Source of the DNA: Deltaproteobacteria bacterium UBA2957
Lineage (GTDB): Bacteria; Myxococcota_A; UBA796
DNA: 8,353 nt
Assembly (NCBI GenBank): GCA_002348535.1
Contig: DEBL01000269.1
Location: 1 to 8,353 of the forward strand
Reading direction: 5' to 3'
Part shown: positions 1-7,267 of the stretch, piece by piece
Layout of the letters: each line of letters opens with the position of its first letter
Position numbering within the stretch: position 1 is the stretch's first letter
The notes under the pieces: model-generated
What the model saw: only the letters and a program-made list of their open reading frames with translations
What the model was told of the DNA's origin: nothing
The model's database searches: none
Program-made: the position numbers and the translations under genes

Positions 1-1
1 T

Positions 2-541
2 TGGCAGCGAGGCGACGACCAACGGTTGGTTCGAATGGTGGCTCCACCCCGCCTCGCAGGCGTAAGCTTGCTGGCCCGACCCGGTAATCAACTGCACCTG
101 TTTCTGCCGCATTACCCACCGGCGCGACGCGTGCTCGACTCCAAGCGTTCCGACTCGTTCATGGGTACAGATTTTGCCATCGAAGACTTGTCGCGAATGA
201 CCTACACGGGAACGTATGATGCAACGGTGGTTTCGGTCGAGGAGGGCCTGACTCGACTTCGCCTCACGCACCCCTCTGACCCAAACGCCCATCCGCCCGA
301 ACTTTGGATTGACGCCGATGCCGTCATCCACCGCATCGACCACTTCGGTAAACGAGGCAACGTCGTTCGACGACTCCAATTGGATGATGTCCGACCGGTT
401 GGCAGTGCAGCCATCGCACATCGAATTCGGGTGACCGACCTCACGAATAATCGCGTTACTGTTGCCACAATCAACCGAATTGACACCGACACCCCAATCG
501 ACGACTCCGTATTCACCGTCATGAATCTGGAGCGTCCATAA
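2..541 (+). CDS. LolA-like outer membrane lipoprotein-sorting family protein (5' partial)
   Basis: The reading frame is open from the window edge to TAA at 539-541, so the N terminus, including any signal peptide, lies upstream. About 179 residues are visible; proteins of this type are usually about 250 aa. The TTG at 26 and ATG at 35 lie inside the domain and are not credible starts. The alternating beta-strand pattern and the central stretch FMGTDFAIEDLSRM (near in-window codons 53-66) match the signature of the LolA-like family (PF17131), where a 'MGsDfsyeDl' motif follows the paired strands. Family members are periplasmic, with a half-barrel fold that carries lipid or lipoprotein between the membranes, and are often encoded beside MMPL/RND permeases. 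Here the gene sits 12 nt before a lipoprotein and is followed by an outer-membrane barrel, which fits an envelope transport role. The family call rests on remembered motif similarity; the cargo is unknown. Confidence 0.72.
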   Translation, partial: WQRGDDQRLVRMVAPPRLAGVSLLARPGNQLHLFLPHYPPARRVLDSKRSDSFMGTDFAIEDLSRMTYTGTYDATVVSVEEGLTRLRLTHPSDPNAHPPELWIDADAVIHRIDHFGKRGNVVRRLQLDDVRPVGSAAIAHRIRVTDLTNNRVTVATINRIDTDTPIDDSVFTVMNLERP

Positions 542-543
542 AT

Positions 544-547
544 GGAG
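544..547 (+). promoter_or_regulatory. Ribosome binding site for the lipoprotein gene
   Basis: GGAG lies 6 nt before the ATG at 554. It decides between two in-frame starts. The ATG at 542 directly abuts the upstream TAA and overlaps this GGAG, so it has no usable site of its own, whereas the ATG at 554 is ideally spaced. The 554 start also gives a better signal peptide, with Arg3 followed by a hydrophobic stretch and a lipobox. Confidence 0.6.
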
Positions 548-553
548 AGAAGC

Positions 554-1090
554 ATGTTCCGTCCAATGATCACGGCCATGGCACTGAGTGCCTGTGCACC
601 CACAGGAACCGACACCTATGAACAGCCATATGACTTCGCTGGGAATACCTTCACCATGACATCGACCGGTGTTGATGACCAATGCGCTGACGGTTCTTTC
701 ACGACGTTGCTGCTGCCAGAAGGAGACGGCTCCACCAACGACTGGGAATACCCCATCGAGATCCCGTCATGGACCGATATGGCCGCGGGTGTGACCTATG
801 AAATCCAACTGCAAGAGCCATTCAACGCCATGGAGGTCACGGTGACTCAAGGCGATGCGGATGGTGTTGCGGTGATGACCGGAGCGCAACAAGATGATGT
901 CGTTCTCAATGAAGAACTTCATGGCGACTGTACAGTGGACATGACGATCGATGCCACACTTGTATTGAACTCCGACACTGACCTCTCTGGTTCTGCGGCG
1001 CTCAGCATCGATGACCCCCAAGGTGAGTTGTGTCCACAACTCGTGGAAGGCTGCCAAGTCTTGCTCGACTTCACCGGAACTGCACAGTAA
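554..1090 (+). CDS. Small predicted lipoprotein with four extra cysteines, function unknown
   Basis: The product is 178 aa from the ATG at 554. It begins MFRPMITAMALSAC, a short type-II signal peptide with Arg3, a hydrophobic core and the lipobox LSAC, placing the lipidated cysteine at residue 14. The mature part is acidic and rich in Thr, Asp and Gly, with alternating strand-like segments, and has no transmembrane helix or catalytic motif that I recognise. Four further cysteines (residues 44, 126, 160 and 167) could form two disulfides in the periplasm. There is no Asp at position +2 (Ala15 follows the Cys), so by the E. coli Lol rule it would go to the outer membrane. It lies 12 nt after the LolA-like gene and 6 nt before the barrel gene, so it is probably co-translated with both and may be an accessory subunit of the same envelope system. 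I cannot assign a family. Confidence 0.8.
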   Translation: MFRPMITAMALSACAPTGTDTYEQPYDFAGNTFTMTSTGVDDQCADGSFTTLLLPEGDGSTNDWEYPIEIPSWTDMAAGVTYEIQLQEPFNAMEVTVTQGDADGVAVMTGAQQDDVVLNEELHGDCTVDMTIDATLVLNSDTDLSGSAALSIDDPQGELCPQLVEGCQVLLDFTGTAQ

Positions 1091-1096
1091 GACCGC

Positions 1097-2452
1097 ATGC
1101 CCTCTGCAGCCTTAGCCCTGCTTGGAATCTCGGTTGGCTTCGCCGAACCAAATTCGTTCGGAGCCACGGTTTCGTCCACGGCTCGCGTTGGCCTCGATGG
1201 CTGCGCGTCCACGCCCGCAACCTGCTCGTGGCTGTCATTCAACGATTCGGCGGTCCTCAGCCCATGGGCCCTTGCAAAACCGAGCGCGACCGTGGTGGCA
1301 AAGGGATCGTTTGACCTTCGAATCAATGGTGTTCATCAGAGTGAATCCAACGAACAAGCGCAACCGTTCCAAGCCTCGACTCGCTTGACCGATGCTTGGG
1401 TATCGATGCGCTCGAGCCACACAGACCTTACCCTCGGCGTCCAGCGGGTGTCTTGGGGTGTGGGCCAAGGGTACAGCCTCATCGACACCATCAATCCCCT
1501 GAACCTCGACGATCCGACGCAGTTTGATCAACGGCTCAGTGTGTTGGCCGCACACGCCTCTCTGTATTCCGGCCACCTCGATGCATCGGCTGTGATTGTT
1601 CCGTTCTTCGTTCCTGCAGCGCTTCCCGTATCCGGTGTGGCACTCATAAACTCAGGGTCTGATTTTTTCGATGACCAGTTTTCTCAGAGCACCTCTCTTG
1701 AACTCGGGTCAGTCACGACACGGACCTCGATGCCCACGAACACGGTGAGGGACACCTCGATCGCCACACGCATTCGGTACACACCCGCAGCCGGCGACTT
1801 CGCCCTATCTTGGCACCGAGGCCGCGATAGCCTGCCTCAAGCCAACGGAGCCTTGGTGCTCATCGGATTTCAAACCGTCGAAGGTCGAGTTGACGTTGGC
1901 GTTCCATTGGAATTCCCCAAACGGGACATCCTCGGTTTCTCAGCGCGGACAACACTGCCCGGCGACGTCACAAGCTGGATCGAGGTCACTCGCACTGTCG
2001 CCGCCAAAGCCTCAGTGGCACCCAGCGAAGCACAAATGGAAGGGCTGGTGAACGTTGGTGCAATCGAGAGCGTTCCCGACCCCATTCCATACACAGTGAC
2101 ACAAGACGGCACCCCGGTGTTTCACTGGCTCTTGGGCGCCGACCGTTCGCTGGGATCACTTCGCCTCACCGCACAATGGTTACACGGCTTCTTGACCGAG
2201 CGAACCGCCGACGAGGTTTCCGACTATGCGTTGCTCAGCGCCGCGTGGTCCGCGACGCCGACGCTGCGCTTCGAAGCATCGGGGGCGACCAACTTTAGCG
2301 GTCACCTTTTTGCCTTACGCGTAACGACGTTGCACTCAGACTCCGCAGAGCTGGACATCGGGGCCACCCTCATCGATGGGCAAACGCCCAGTCCTTTCGC
2401 CGCGCTGCGGACCGCATCGAACCTCCACACAACGGTGCGAATGCGCTTTTAG
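1097..2452 (+). CDS. Outer-membrane beta-barrel protein, DUF1302 / alginate-export-like
   Basis: The product is 451 aa and probably an outer-membrane channel. Residues 1-16 form a hydrophobic, Ala/Leu-rich signal peptide ending GFA before Glu17. It is unusual in having no Lys or Arg in its first part. No alternative start exists, because an in-frame TAA lies 6 nt upstream. The body is made of amphipathic strands. Residues 113-134 contain LGVQRVSWGVGQGYSLIDTI followed by NP, which matches the 'G-Q-x3-WG ... D-x-x-NP' strand motif of DUF1302 and alginate-export barrels. The last residues, TTVRMRF, end in Phe, the usual BAM recognition signal. Cys36 and Cys43 could form a small disulfide loop near the mature N terminus. 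There is no strong ribosome site, so translation is probably coupled to the lipoprotein gene. Together with the LolA-like protein it suggests lipid or hydrophobic-substrate traffic. The barrel call is firm; the exact family is less so. Confidence 0.75.
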   Translation: MPSAALALLGISVGFAEPNSFGATVSSTARVGLDGCASTPATCSWLSFNDSAVLSPWALAKPSATVVAKGSFDLRINGVHQSESNEQAQPFQASTRLTDAWVSMRSSHTDLTLGVQRVSWGVGQGYSLIDTINPLNLDDPTQFDQRLSVLAAHASLYSGHLDASAVIVPFFVPAALPVSGVALINSGSDFFDDQFSQSTSLELGSVTTRTSMPTNTVRDTSIATRIRYTPAAGDFALSWHRGRDSLPQANGALVLIGFQTVEGRVDVGVPLEFPKRDILGFSARTTLPGDVTSWIEVTRTVAAKASVAPSEAQMEGLVNVGAIESVPDPIPYTVTQDGTPVFHWLLGADRSLGSLRLTAQWLHGFLTERTADEVSDYALLSAAWSATPTLRFEASGATNFSGHLFALRVTTLHSDSAELDIGATLIDGQTPSPFAALRTASNLHTTVRMRF

Positions 2453-2457
2453 ATTGC

Positions 2458-2482
2458 CTTGTGGCGCACACCCTGTCACAAG
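2458..2482 (+). repeat. Short inverted repeat between the barrel gene and thrA
   Basis: CTTGTG at 2458-2463 pairs with CACAAG at 2477-2482 across a 13-nt loop. It lies in the 44-nt gap (2453-2496) after the barrel stop codon. No T-run follows, so it is not a convincing intrinsic terminator. It could be a weak hairpin, a half-site pair for a regulator, or chance. I could not identify a good sigma-70 promoter in the gap. Confidence 0.25.
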
Positions 2483-2496
2483 CTTAGGCCATAGGC

Positions 2497-5034
2497 ATGT
2501 CAAGAGTAGAAGTGCACAAGTTTGGCGGCACCTCAGTGGGTGATGCTGACAGAATTCGGAACAATGCCGCCCTCATTTCCGGCGCCTCTCGGGATGCCAA
2601 AATCGTAGTTGTCGCTAGCGCAATGTCGGGTGTGACCGATGAACTCATTGCCGCGACGAACTGTGCGGTCAATGGGGACGTTGGCGCAGCGTTGCATCGC
2701 ATCGATGCCATCCTTCAGCGCCACCTTGATGCAAGCAACCGCATCCACTCGTCGAACGAATCGATGACAGAACCGACCTCTGAAATTGAAAGGATCTGTG
2801 GTGAACTACAAGACACGGTCAACGGCATTTATGTGCTCGGAGAACTGACCGCGCGGACCCGAGATCGCGTCATCGCGAGCGGTGAAAAACTGAGCATCCG
2901 CCTGCTGGCCCATGCGCTATCTGCGGAAGGCGTCGATGCTGTGGCGGTCGATGCAGACACGTTTCTTGAAACCGATGGACGTCACGGTGAAGCCAGCCCG
3001 CTGGGTGTTGTGACCGACCGAACCATTGATGCCGCTCTAACCCCGTTGTTGGGCGCCAATAAAACCCCCGTGGTGACTGGTTTCTGTGGTCTTGCCCCTG
3101 ATGGAGCAACGACCACACTTGGGCGGGGCGGATCCGATTACACGGCGACCCTCATCGCCAGTGCATTGTGTGCCGATGAAGTCACCATCTGGACAGATGT
3201 AGATGGCGTATTCAGTGCGGATCCGAGGGTGGTACCCGATGCTCGGTGCGTCAAGCAACTCAACTACCGTGAGGCGGCCGAACTCAGCTTCTACGGCGCC
3301 AAAGTACTTCACCAACGCACGATGATACCCGTGGCCCGCCAACGGATACCCGTCCGCACGCGGAACAGCTTCAATCCGACCGCCTCTGGCACTGTAGTAA
3401 ACGATCGATTCACCCCGGGTTCGCACCCAATCAAAGCCATTTCGGCCGTCAAGGCTCAAGCCTTGGTCAGCATCGAAGGAAAGGGAATGTCGGGCGTGCC
3501 GGGCGTAGCGGCTCGGGTGTTCCAATGTTTGGCGGGCCGCAGCATCTCCGTCACCATGATCAGCCAGAGCAGCTCCGAATCGTCCATCAGTCTCGTCGTT
3601 CCGCTTTCAGAGGCCAGCACGGCCGCATCAGCTCTCAAGGTGGAGTTTCGCACTGATCTGAGCCACGGCGACATCGAGGAAATCACCCTGCAACCCAACA
3701 TCGGCCTCTTGGCGGCCGTGGGACTTGGAATGGCCCAGGCTCCCGGCGTCGCCGGACGGGTCTTTGGTGCCTTGGGAGACCGCGGCATCAACGTGCTCGC
3801 AATCGCTCAAGGTTCCAGTGAACTCAACATCTCGCTGGCGATTGCCGAGGGCCAAATTCCATTGGCCGTTCGGACCCTGCACCAAGAGTTTGGGCTGCAC
3901 CGCAAAGACACCGGCGCAGATACACCCGATGGACTCGACCTGCTGCTGCTCGGATGCGGCGCCATCGGTCGGGATCTCATCCGCCAAATCAACGATCGCC
4001 GGGAACACATTGCTAATCGATTCGGATTGAATGTGCGCTTCGCAGCCATCGCCGACAGATCCGGATTCATGATGAAGCCAACGGGCCTATCCACAAAGGA
4101 ACTGGACGCAATTGTCGAGGCGAAAGCGCAAGGGGGCCGGCTTGCTGACCTTCCAGGAAGCACCCTCGCCTCACGCCCTTCGGCGATGGTCGAGGCCGCA
4201 CTCGATTTTCGCTTGGCCCGGCCGATACTCGTCGACATATCCGATTCCAACGATGCGCATGAGGCCTTCCTCACCGCCCTTGAGCGCGGCTGTGACGTCG
4301 CGACGGCAAATAAAAAACCCCTCGCAGACGATGCCGAGATGTTCGAGCGCTTACATGCAACTGCGGTACGGAATGGGCAAGTCATTCGTGCAGAAGCGAC
4401 GGTGGGGGCCGGTCTTCCCGTCATCGACACCTTGGACATTTTGCTCTCCACTGGGGATCAACTGCACTCGGCTCGTGGATGCCTCTCCGGGACGCTCGGC
4501 TACTTGATGAGTGAGCTCGAACACGGCTCCCGGTTCTCTGAAGCCGTTCGCCGCGCTGTTGACCTTGGCTACACGGAACCGGACCCCGTCGCAGACTTGT
4601 CTGGTGTGGATGTTGCGCGAAAGGCAACCATTCTTGCCCGGCTTGCGGGATTCCCCAGCGCCAGCCGACCGGTACAGCTAACGGGATTGGTCGATGCGCA
4701 GCATGCAGGCATGGCCCTGCCGGACCTCTACGCCATGCTCGAGACGATGGATGAACAGCTGAAGCAACAGGTCGAAACTGCGCACGCAGAACACAAGGTT
4801 CTTCGCTTCGTGGCTGCAGTTGAACCCGACACCATCACGGTCGCACCGGTGGCCGTACCCCGCGACTCGGCCCTTGGGACACTGAGCGGTAGCGACAACA
4901 TGATTGTGTTTTGGTCCGACCGATACAATGACCGACCCCTTGTCATCACCGGCCCCGGTGCTGGAATTGATGTCACCGCAATGGGTGTACTCGGCGACAT
5001 TCTGCGGATTGCAGCGGAGCGAAGCCGACCATGA
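2497..5034 (+). CDS. thrA: Bifunctional aspartate kinase / homoserine dehydrogenase I
   Basis: This 845-aa cytosolic enzyme catalyses the first (Asp to aspartyl-phosphate) and third (aspartate semialdehyde to homoserine) steps of threonine synthesis. The kinase domain (about 1-305) carries KFGGTSVG at 8-15, GRGGSDYTATL from 209 and WTDVDGV at 232-238. Two ACT domains follow (about 322-390 and 401-470), with Gln357 in ISQSSSE and Gln438 in AQGSSE. These correspond to the glutamines implicated in threonine binding in plant AK-HSDH, so feedback inhibition is likely. The dehydrogenase domain (about 478-845) has the nucleotide-binding GCGAIG at 486-491, VATANKKPL at 601-609, and GYTEPDP through DVARK at 691-709, including Glu694, Asp705 and catalytic-type Lys709. 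The length is close to the 820 aa of E. coli ThrA. MetL is the alternative paralogue, but the overlap with thrB and the intact ACT glutamines favour ThrA. The start ATG at 2497 leads straight into the first kinase strand; its ribosome site (AGG at 2486-2488) is weak. Confidence 0.96.
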   Translation: MSRVEVHKFGGTSVGDADRIRNNAALISGASRDAKIVVVASAMSGVTDELIAATNCAVNGDVGAALHRIDAILQRHLDASNRIHSSNESMTEPTSEIERICGELQDTVNGIYVLGELTARTRDRVIASGEKLSIRLLAHALSAEGVDAVAVDADTFLETDGRHGEASPLGVVTDRTIDAALTPLLGANKTPVVTGFCGLAPDGATTTLGRGGSDYTATLIASALCADEVTIWTDVDGVFSADPRVVPDARCVKQLNYREAAELSFYGAKVLHQRTMIPVARQRIPVRTRNSFNPTASGTVVNDRFTPGSHPIKAISAVKAQALVSIEGKGMSGVPGVAARVFQCLAGRSISVTMISQSSSESSISLVVPLSEASTAASALKVEFRTDLSHGDIEEITLQPNIGLLAAVGLGMAQAPGVAGRVFGALGDRGINVLAIAQGSSELNISLAIAEGQIPLAVRTLHQEFGLHRKDTGADTPDGLDLLLLGCGAIGRDLIRQINDRREHIANRFGLNVRFAAIADRSGFMMKPTGLSTKELDAIVEAKAQGGRLADLPGSTLASRPSAMVEAALDFRLARPILVDISDSNDAHEAFLTALERGCDVATANKKPLADDAEMFERLHATAVRNGQVIRAEATVGAGLPVIDTLDILLSTGDQLHSARGCLSGTLGYLMSELEHGSRFSEAVRRAVDLGYTEPDPVADLSGVDVARKATILARLAGFPSASRPVQLTGLVDAQHAGMALPDLYAMLETMDEQLKQQVETAHAEHKVLRFVAAVEPDTITVAPVAVPRDSALGTLSGSDNMIVFWSDRYNDRPLVITGPGAGIDVTAMGVLGDILRIAAERSRP
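5031..5034 (+). other. ATGA stop/start overlap joining thrA and thrB
   Basis: The thrB ATG (5031-5033) overlaps the thrA TGA (5032-5034) by sharing ATGA. A GGAG lies at 5016-5019, 11 nt before the start, which is long but usable. This layout is typical of termination-reinitiation coupling and implies matched translation of the two enzymes. Confidence 0.85.
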
Positions 5035-5957
5035 CTGTATCTGCATTTGCTCCCGCCACTGTTGCGAATCTCGGCCCAGGCTTTGATGTTCTTGGGCTCG
5101 CACTCGATGGCCTCGGTGACACCGTTACGGTGGAATTCTGCCAAGAGTCTGGCATTCACATCGGATCAATCACGGGCGACAACGGTGTGCTGCCAACGGA
5201 CCCATCTTTAAACACCGCCTCTGTCGCAGCCCGTGCGACACTCCGGGCCGCCGGGGTTGACGCCAACCTGCGGATACACATTAAAAAGGGACTCCCGCTA
5301 TGCTCTGGCTTGGGCAGCTCTGCTGCCAGTGCCGCTGCGGCCGCATTCGCAACAAACATAATAATCGGTAATCCACTTCGAAAGTACGATCTTGTTTCGC
5401 CGTGCATCGAAGCGGAGTCCATCGTTTCGGGCCGCCACGCCGACAATGTGGCGCCATCATTGCTTGGGGGCCTGATCCTTGTGCGGTCACTCAATCCCAT
5501 CGACTTGGTCCGGCTCCCCATTCCCGAGGGTCTAACCATGGTCGTGGTCACGCCTTCACTCGAGTTGCCCACCAAGCAAGCGCGTGCAGTGCTTCCACCC
5601 ACCATCCCGCTGGCCACAATGGTCGAGACCACCGCACAGGTCGCAAGTTTGGTTAGCGCTTGCTACTCGGGCGACCTAAGCTTGCTCTCCCGCAGTCTTG
5701 AAGACCCGGTTGTCACCCCGGCCCGAATTGGTCTGATACCCGGTGGCGCGCCTGCGCTTGATGCGGCACTGGGTTCCGGTGCATTGGGCGCGTCAATCAG
5801 CGGCGCTGGGCCCAGCTTGTTCGCCATGTGTCGTTCCGAGCGAAGTGCTCGACTGGCCGCCGAAGCGATGGCCACCGTTCTGCATGAACACGGCAACTCC
5901 ACCACGGTACACCTGAGCTCGGCCAACTGCCCCGGTGTACGCAGAGTGACCCCATGA
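5031..5957 (+). CDS. thrB: Homoserine kinase (GHMP kinase family)
   Basis: This 308-aa cytosolic enzyme phosphorylates homoserine with ATP to give O-phosphohomoserine, the substrate of the next gene's product. It shows the GHMP-family order of motifs: an N-terminal APATVANLGPGFDVLGLAL (motif 1), the ATP-binding loop GLPLCSGLGSSAAS at residues 87-100 (motif 2), and the C-terminal SGAGPS at 257-262 (motif 3). The length matches the usual 300-315 aa of bacterial ThrB, and the protein looks complete and intact. Its start overlaps the thrA stop and its stop overlaps the thrC start, each by 4 nt, so the three genes form a coupled unit. Other GHMP kinases (mevalonate kinase, IspE) are excluded by the N-terminal motif and the neighbours. 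The structurally unrelated ThrB2-type homoserine kinase is not used here. Confidence 0.95.
   Translation: MTVSAFAPATVANLGPGFDVLGLALDGLGDTVTVEFCQESGIHIGSITGDNGVLPTDPSLNTASVAARATLRAAGVDANLRIHIKKGLPLCSGLGSSAASAAAAAFATNIIIGNPLRKYDLVSPCIEAESIVSGRHADNVAPSLLGGLILVRSLNPIDLVRLPIPEGLTMVVVTPSLELPTKQARAVLPPTIPLATMVETTAQVASLVSACYSGDLSLLSRSLEDPVVTPARIGLIPGGAPALDAALGSGALGASISGAGPSLFAMCRSERSARLAAEAMATVLHEHGNSTTVHLSSANCPGVRRVTP
5954..5957 (+). other. ATGA stop/start overlap joining thrB and thrC
   Basis: The thrC ATG (5954-5956) shares ATGA with the thrB TGA (5955-5957). No good Shine-Dalgarno sequence precedes it (GCAGAGTG is the closest), so thrC translation probably depends on ribosomes finishing thrB. 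Confidence 0.82.
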
Positions 5958-7231
5958 ATCATTCCTTGCAATGCGCCAAATGTGGCGAATCATACCCCGT
6001 CTTTGACCAGCGATATCGCTGCAACTGTGGCGGTACGCTCGACGTCGTTCACGACCACTCAGCCCTTTCGCTCACTACCGAAATTCTCGATGCTCGACGC
6101 AATTCCAATGACCCCATCGACCGGTCTGGTGTTTGGCGGTTTAGGGAACTCATTCTGCCGTTGTCAGACGCTGAACTCAGGAAGGCAGTCGTCACCCGCG
6201 GCGAGGGAAACACGCATCTGTACGATGCACCCACCATGGCGACATCAATCGGTGTCGCCCAGGTGCATCTCAAACACGAAGGTGAAAATCCAACCGGGTC
6301 CTTCAAAGACCGCGGCATGACGGCCGGAATCACAATGGCCCGGCACTTTGGCATGAAGCAAGGGGCTTGTGCGTCAACTGGAAATACGAGCGCGTCCATG
6401 GCTTCATACGCCGCTCGGTGCGGCATGGGTGCCGTGGTGTTCATTCCCGAGGGCAACATTGCGTACGGAAAGCTCAGCCAGGCGCTCGCCTACGGCGCAA
6501 AAACCATTCAGATCAACGGCGACTTCGATGACGCCATGGCCTTGGTGCAAGACCTCTGCGGGTCGGAAGGGATCTATCTCCTCAATTCGGTGAATCCGTT
6601 TCGAATCGAAGGTCAAAAAGCGATCGGTTTCGAAATTATGCAAGATCTGAACTGGAATCCTCCAGACTGGATTGTGCTTCCCGGCGGAAACTTGGGCAAC
6701 AACACCGCCATTGCGAAAGGGCTTCAAGAAATCCATGCATTGGGACTCATCGAACGCCTCCCTCGCATCGCCGTGGTCCAAGCGGCGGGCGCGAATCCTT
6801 TGTACCGGGCATGGACGCAAGACCGCGATGTGGAGCCGATCACCGCAGCAACCATTGCAACAGCCATCAAGATCGGGGCACCCGTCTCGTGGCGCAAGTC
6901 GGTTCGGGGTCTGCGGGCGCTCGACGGCGTCGTCACCGAGGTCAACGACAATGAAATCATGGACGCAAAGGCGTTGGTGGATGCATCGGGGATCGGGGCC
7001 GAGCCCGCATCTTGCGCCACGCTCGCCGGACTAAAGCGACTTGTACACGAGGGCGTAATTGACCGCGACGCTCGAGTCGTTGGGGTGTTGACCGGCCACC
7101 TGCTGAAAGACCCGGACGTTGTGGTGGGTTACCACACGGGCTCGCTGGATGGTATCGACACCCATCGTGCCAACGCACCCGTGCAAGCTCCAGCCGACGT
7201 AGACGCTATCCGTGAAATCCTTCGGCAGTGA
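5954..7231 (+). CDS. thrC: Threonine synthase, PLP-dependent, with N-terminal zinc ribbon
   Basis: This 425-aa cytosolic enzyme converts O-phosphohomoserine to threonine and phosphate, the last step of the pathway. Residues 1-30 form a zinc-ribbon-like knuckle with CAKC at 7-10 and CNC at 23-25. The fold-type-II PLP domain follows. The Schiff-base lysine is Lys118 in NPTGSFKDRG, then come STGNTSASMASYAARCGMG and SVNPFRIEGQKAIGFE, and the cofactor phosphate loop PGGNLGN lies at 243-249. The zinc-ribbon arrangement is that of the archaeal / many-bacteria subgroup and differs from E. coli ThrC, which lacks it. Threonine dehydratase and cysteine synthase share the fold, but the zinc knuckle, the GSFKDRG context and the operon position favour threonine synthase. 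The sequence ends at TGA 7229-7231, 36 nt before the next gene, with no terminator seen. Confidence 0.94.
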   Translation: MNHSLQCAKCGESYPVFDQRYRCNCGGTLDVVHDHSALSLTTEILDARRNSNDPIDRSGVWRFRELILPLSDAELRKAVVTRGEGNTHLYDAPTMATSIGVAQVHLKHEGENPTGSFKDRGMTAGITMARHFGMKQGACASTGNTSASMASYAARCGMGAVVFIPEGNIAYGKLSQALAYGAKTIQINGDFDDAMALVQDLCGSEGIYLLNSVNPFRIEGQKAIGFEIMQDLNWNPPDWIVLPGGNLGNNTAIAKGLQEIHALGLIERLPRIAVVQAAGANPLYRAWTQDRDVEPITAATIATAIKIGAPVSWRKSVRGLRALDGVVTEVNDNEIMDAKALVDASGIGAEPASCATLAGLKRLVHEGVIDRDARVVGVLTGHLLKDPDVVVGYHTGSLDGIDTHRANAPVQAPADVDAIREILRQ

Positions 7232-7258
7232 AGCGAACGTGCATCACTGAGGTCTCGT

Positions 7259-7262
7259 GGAG
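7259..7262 (+). promoter_or_regulatory. Ribosome binding site for the sulfatase-like gene
   Basis: GGAG sits 5 nt before a GTG at 7268 and supports that rare start. The only earlier in-frame candidate after the thrC stop is a CTG at 7247, which has no ribosome site. It would, however, add two arginines to the signal peptide. Confidence 0.55.
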
Positions 7263-7267
7263 CCATC

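Noticed and set aside
26..37. TTG at 26 or ATG at 35 as a true start of the first gene
   Set aside because: The frame is open to the window edge, and the LolA-like domain needs sequence upstream of these codons.
542..553. Upstream ATG at 542 as the lipoprotein start
   Set aside because: It overlaps the GGAG that serves the ATG at 554 and would only add MERS before a good signal peptide.
1030..1314. Overlapping + frame across the lipoprotein/barrel junction
   Set aside because: It overlaps two better-supported genes in another frame, and its Trp/Arg-rich product shows no domain.
2453..2496. Rho-independent terminator after the barrel gene
   Set aside because: The 6-bp inverted repeat has a 13-nt loop and no T-run, so it is kept only as a weak repeat.
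3037..3525. Minus-strand open frame (162 codons) opposite the kinase and first ACT domain
   Set aside because: No ribosome site or recognisable domain, and the opposite strand holds intact kinase motifs.
3807..4451. Long minus-strand open frame (214 codons) opposite thrA
   Set aside because: Antisense to a clearly functional dehydrogenase domain. The translation is rich in Ser, Arg and Ala with no motif, as expected of a shadow frame in GC-rich coding DNA.
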